Of a DNA stretch of 14,885 bases, positions 13,260 to 14,885 are shown in pieces. Made by a program: the position numbers and the translations under genes. The notes below the pieces were generated by a model that had not been told where the DNA came from, ran no database searches, and worked only from the letters and a program-made list of their open reading frames with translations. Source of the stretch: an uncultured Eubacteriales bacterium (lineage in GTDB: Bacteria > Bacillota > Clostridia > Oscillospirales > Oscillospiraceae). The DNA is taken from contig CAUGSS010000052.1 of NCBI GenBank assembly GCA_959602365.1, positions 1 through 14,885 on the forward strand, written 5' to 3'. Numbering within the stretch: position 1 is the first letter of the stretch; every line of letters begins with the position of its first letter.

Positions 13260-13631
13260 ATGTTGGAAGAAAACAGTGAGAAATTGACCATCAACATTTC
13301 CGTTGTGGATCTGGGGAAAATTGACTACCTTGTGGAGCAGGGATTTTACGGCAACAGAACGGATTTCCTCCGTACCGCCATCAAAAGCCAGCTGCATGGC
13401 CATGAGGAATGGCTGAATCGGGAATTTGTGGCGAAAACCATAGATGTGGGCATTGTCCGCCTTTTTCCTGAGCAGTTAAAGGAAAAGCAGTATCAGGACT
13501 ATACGGTGCTTGGAAAGCTGGTCATAGACCCGGCGGTGGAGCTGGATGATCTGAAAAAAGTGTTCCGAAGCATCAAAGTGTTTGGCAAAGTGAAATGCAG
13601 CGATGTCATCAAGAATTTTTACGGATTATAA
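13260..13631 (+). CDS. Ribbon-helix-helix (CopG-like) DNA-binding protein, unknown C-terminal domain
   Basis: A 123-residue protein. Residues 8-45 (KLTINISVVDLGKIDYLVEQ then GFYGNRTDFLRTAIKSQL) have the RHH pattern: a beta strand of alternating residues, helix, a G-x-Y/F-x-NR-T turn, and a second helix. Residues 50-70 look helical. The rest (83-123) has two similar segments, VLGKLVID and VFGKVKCSD, of possible beta type, which I cannot assign to a family. Start at 13260 follows GGAGGG (13247-13252). The ATG at 13227 lies inside the palindrome and upstream of the ribosome site, so it was rejected. No toxin-like partner gene follows; next is a bidirectional terminator and convergent xpt. Likely an autorepressor; other targets unknown. 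Confidence 0.8.
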   Translation: MLEENSEKLTINISVVDLGKIDYLVEQGFYGNRTDFLRTAIKSQLHGHEEWLNREFVAKTIDVGIVRLFPEQLKEKQYQDYTVLGKLVIDPAVELDDLKKVFRSIKVFGKVKCSDVIKNFYGL

Positions 13632-13645
13632 GGACTGATAAAGAA

Positions 13646-13684
13646 AAGCCGGGGCTGTTGCAAATGGTGCAACAGCCCCGGCTT
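13646..13684. terminator. Bidirectional terminator between the RHH gene and xpt
   Basis: A perfect 17-bp stem, AAGCCGGGGCTGTTGCA (13646-13662) with its complement at 13668-13684, across a 5-nt AATGG loop. It is followed by GTATTT on the plus strand and by TTCTTTAT on the minus strand. It serves both convergent genes. Confidence 0.9.
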
Positions 13685-13700
13685 GTATTTCGTATGGGGT

Positions 13701-14273
13701 TCAGTCGACAAATTCCACCACGCCATCCCCCAGCCTGGACACCCGGGCCAGGGATTCCACCCGGATCCCCATCTCCCGCAGCCGCTGTCCGCCGGGCTGG
13801 AAGGCCTTTTCCACGGCGATGCCGCAGCCCACCAGGGTGGCTCCGGCCTGGCGGACCAGGTCGATCAGCCCCAGCATGGCCGCGCCGTTGGCCAGAAAAT
13901 CGTCGATGATCAGCACCCGGTCCCCGGGATTCAAAAACTTTTTGGACACGATCACCGTGTTCACATTGCCGTGGGTGAAGCTGGTCACCGTGGTGGAGTA
14001 AACCTCCCCGGCGATGTTCTTGGTCTTGCTCTTCTTGGCAAAGATCACCGGCACGTCAAACTCCAGGGCGGCCACGCAGGCGATGCCGATGCCGCTGGCC
14101 TCGATGGTCAGAATCTTGGTCACGTTGTCCTCCCGGAACAGCCGGTACCACTCCCTGCCCATCTCCTGATACAGCTTAACGTCCATCTGGTGGTTCAGAA
14201 AACTGTCCACCTTCAGTACGTCCCCCTGTTCGATGGTGCCGTCCCGGCGGATGCGGTCCTCCAGCAGCTTCAT
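13701..14273 (-). CDS. xpt: Xanthine phosphoribosyltransferase
   Basis: A 190-residue type I phosphoribosyltransferase of the Xpt kind (B. subtilis Xpt is 194). It converts xanthine and PRPP to XMP for purine salvage. Visible: MKLLEDRIRRDGTIEQGDVLKVDSFLNHQ start, typical of Xpt, TIEASGIGIACVAA (56-69), FAKKSKTKNIAGEVYSTTV (78-96), the PRPP motif VLIIDDFLANGAA (120-132), and VGCGIAVEKAFQPGG (148-162). The start at 14273 matches the family; the ribosome site is a purine-rich GAGGGAG. It stands alone with its own candidate promoter. A pbuX xanthine permease is not adjacent within the window. Confidence 0.95.
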   Translation of the reverse strand: MKLLEDRIRRDGTIEQGDVLKVDSFLNHQMDVKLYQEMGREWYRLFREDNVTKILTIEASGIGIACVAALEFDVPVIFAKKSKTKNIAGEVYSTTVTSFTHGNVNTVIVSKKFLNPGDRVLIIDDFLANGAAMLGLIDLVRQAGATLVGCGIAVEKAFQPGGQRLREMGIRVESLARVSRLGDGVVEFVD

Positions 14274-14326
14274 CCCTTCACGCTCCCTCTCTCGTCTGTT
14301 CTGGTTTCTCTCAAGGTATTTGCTCT

Positions 14327-14355
14327 ATTGTATCTCCTGGAGGGCGATGGAGCAA
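14327..14355 (-). promoter_or_regulatory. Candidate xpt promoter
   Basis: On the minus strand: -35 TTGCTC (14350-14355), 17-bp spacer, -10 TACAAT (14327-14332), with an A-run (AAAAAAAGG) just upstream. The predicted leader is only about 45-50 nt, too short for a purine riboswitch. Confidence 0.45.
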
Positions 14356-14399
14356 CCTTTTTTTCGCCTTTTTCTCCCTTTTTGCCCCTTCCCTGTTTT

Positions 14400-14530
14400 C
14401 CGCTTTCCCCGCTTTTCCCGCCTATGTCATTCCGGGCATCTCCGTTTCCCTGTCATCCGGGGAGCGGTTTTTCTGCCTGTCCTCCTGAAAAGGTGTGTTC
14501 TCCACTGTCCTAAAAGAGTATGCAGTTCTC
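14400..14530. repeat. Degenerate left-arm units
   Basis: Solo left arms, from more to less decayed: CTATGTCATTCCGGGC (14422-14437), CCTGTCATCCGGGGAGC (14449-14465), CCTGTCCTCCTGAAAAGG (14476-14493), and ACTGTCCTAAAAGAG (14504-14518). All share one orientation and lead into the complete element at 14531. Confidence 0.6.
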
Positions 14531-14622
14531 TGTCATCCTGAGGAGGCGGAGCCGACGAAGGATCTTCCCTCCCGCAGCTGCCGGGCAGCGGAAGAAGATC
14601 CTTCGCTGCGCTCAGGATGACA
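14531..14622 (-). repeat. Palindromic element, complete reverse copy
   Basis: 92 bp in reverse orientation, long arm GGAGGCGGAGCCGACGAAGG left, short arm CCTTCGCTGCGCTCAGG right. It is part of a 217-bp direct duplication: 14476-14622 corresponds to 14693-14839. Confidence 0.92.
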
Positions 14623-14747
14623 GGGGGAAAGCACTCAGGAGGACAGAAGGAGAAGTGCTCGGGATGACAGGACAGGAAAACGCTTGAGTTTCCCTGTCCT
14701 CCAGAAAAGGTGTGTTTTCCGCTGTCCTAAAAGGGTATGCAGTTCTC
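14623..14747. repeat. Right-arm then left-arm remnants between two complete elements
   Basis: Right arms ACTCAGGAGGACAGAAGG (14633-14650) and TGCTCGGGATGACAGG (14656-14671) switch to left arms CCTGTCCTCCAGAAAAGG (14693-14710) and GCTGTCCTAAAAGGG (14721-14735). The turn lies near GAAAACGCTTGAGTTTCC at 14676-14693. Confidence 0.6.
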
Positions 14748-14839
14748 TGTCATCCTGAGGAGGCGGAGCCGACGAAGGATCTTTTCTCCCGCGGCTGCCG
14801 GGCGGCGGAAGAAGATCCTTCGCTGCGCTCAGGATGACA
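14748..14839 (-). repeat. Palindromic element, complete reverse copy
   Basis: 92 bp, reverse orientation, with the same arms as the copy at 14531 and a slightly different loop (GCGGCTGCCGGGCGGCGG). Confidence 0.92.
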
Positions 14840-14885
14840 GGGGGGAGCGCTCAGGATGACAGGGGGGAGCGCTCAGGATGACAGG
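14831..14885 (+). repeat. 22-bp perfect tandem repeat of the right arm
   Basis: The unit AGGATGACAGGGGGGAGCGCTC occurs at 14831-14852 and 14853-14874, and a third begins at 14875, cut by the window end. It combines the arm end AGGATGACAG with a GGGGGAGCGCTC spacer. The array may continue outside the window. Confidence 0.9.

Noticed and set aside
13260..13631. Antitoxin of a toxin-antitoxin pair
   Set aside because: No partner frame lies next to it; the gene is followed at once by a bidirectional terminator and convergent xpt.
1..14885. tRNA, rRNA or other known structural RNA genes
   Set aside because: I looked for cloverleaf arms, GGTTCRA-type loops and rRNA-like stretches in the gaps and saw none; the strong folds are repeats or terminators.

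Overview
The window is the chromosomal replication-origin neighbourhood of a GC-rich, low-GC-skewed-codon Firmicute. Gene order (remB-recF-yaaA-dnaN-dnaA facing away from rpmH-rnpA-yidD-yidC-jag), the Jag and RemB families, the 45-residue L34 and the clostridial style of YidC (no lipoprotein signal, long charged tail) point to class Clostridia, most likely Oscillospiraceae (Flavonifractor/Pseudoflavonifractor/Lawsonibacter-like). The family placement is inference from protein style, not from a database search.

Layout. Minus strand, leftward: dnaA (4266-5579), dnaN (2714-3829), yaaA (1767-1985), recF (658-1770) and remB (399-656), the last three overlapping or one base apart. The dnaA/dnaN gap holds five DnaA-box-like 9-mers including one perfect TTATCCACA, so it is the best oriC candidate. 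Plus strand, rightward: a strong consensus promoter, then rpmH (6323-6460), rnpA (6580-6942), yidD (6939-7178), yidC (7254-8807) and jag (8832-9611), ending at an intrinsic terminator. Jag is not followed by mnmE/mnmG as in many Firmicutes. Instead come rnhA (10698-11135, plus), a Gfo/Idh/MocA oxidoreductase (12072-13064, minus), a ribbon-helix-helix protein (13260-13631, plus) with a perfect promoter and a 44-bp palindromic operator, and xpt (13701-14273, minus).

How the genes fit: DnaA opens the origin, DnaN clamps the polymerase, RecF works on gapped DNA, YaaA is a small S4 RNA-binding protein and RemB a small DNA-binding regulator; L34/RnpA belong to ribosome and tRNA maturation; YidD/YidC/Jag serve membrane protein insertion and its RNA-level control. 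RNase HI removes RNA-DNA hybrids and Xpt salvages xanthine.

The striking feature is not a gene. Nearly every intergenic gap outside the putative oriC and the divergent 13.1-kb promoter region is filled with a palindromic element of about 91-94 bp beginning TGTCATCCTGAG and ending CTCAGGATGACA. There are fifteen near-complete copies, some in tandem arrays with 124-bp or 104-bp period, three of them identical. They are flanked by trains of single decaying arms: left of a complete copy the solo arms read TGTCATCCTGAG, right of it CTCAGGATGACA, so each intergenic region is a giant mirror-like fold-back. No transposase or other mobilising gene is present in the window.
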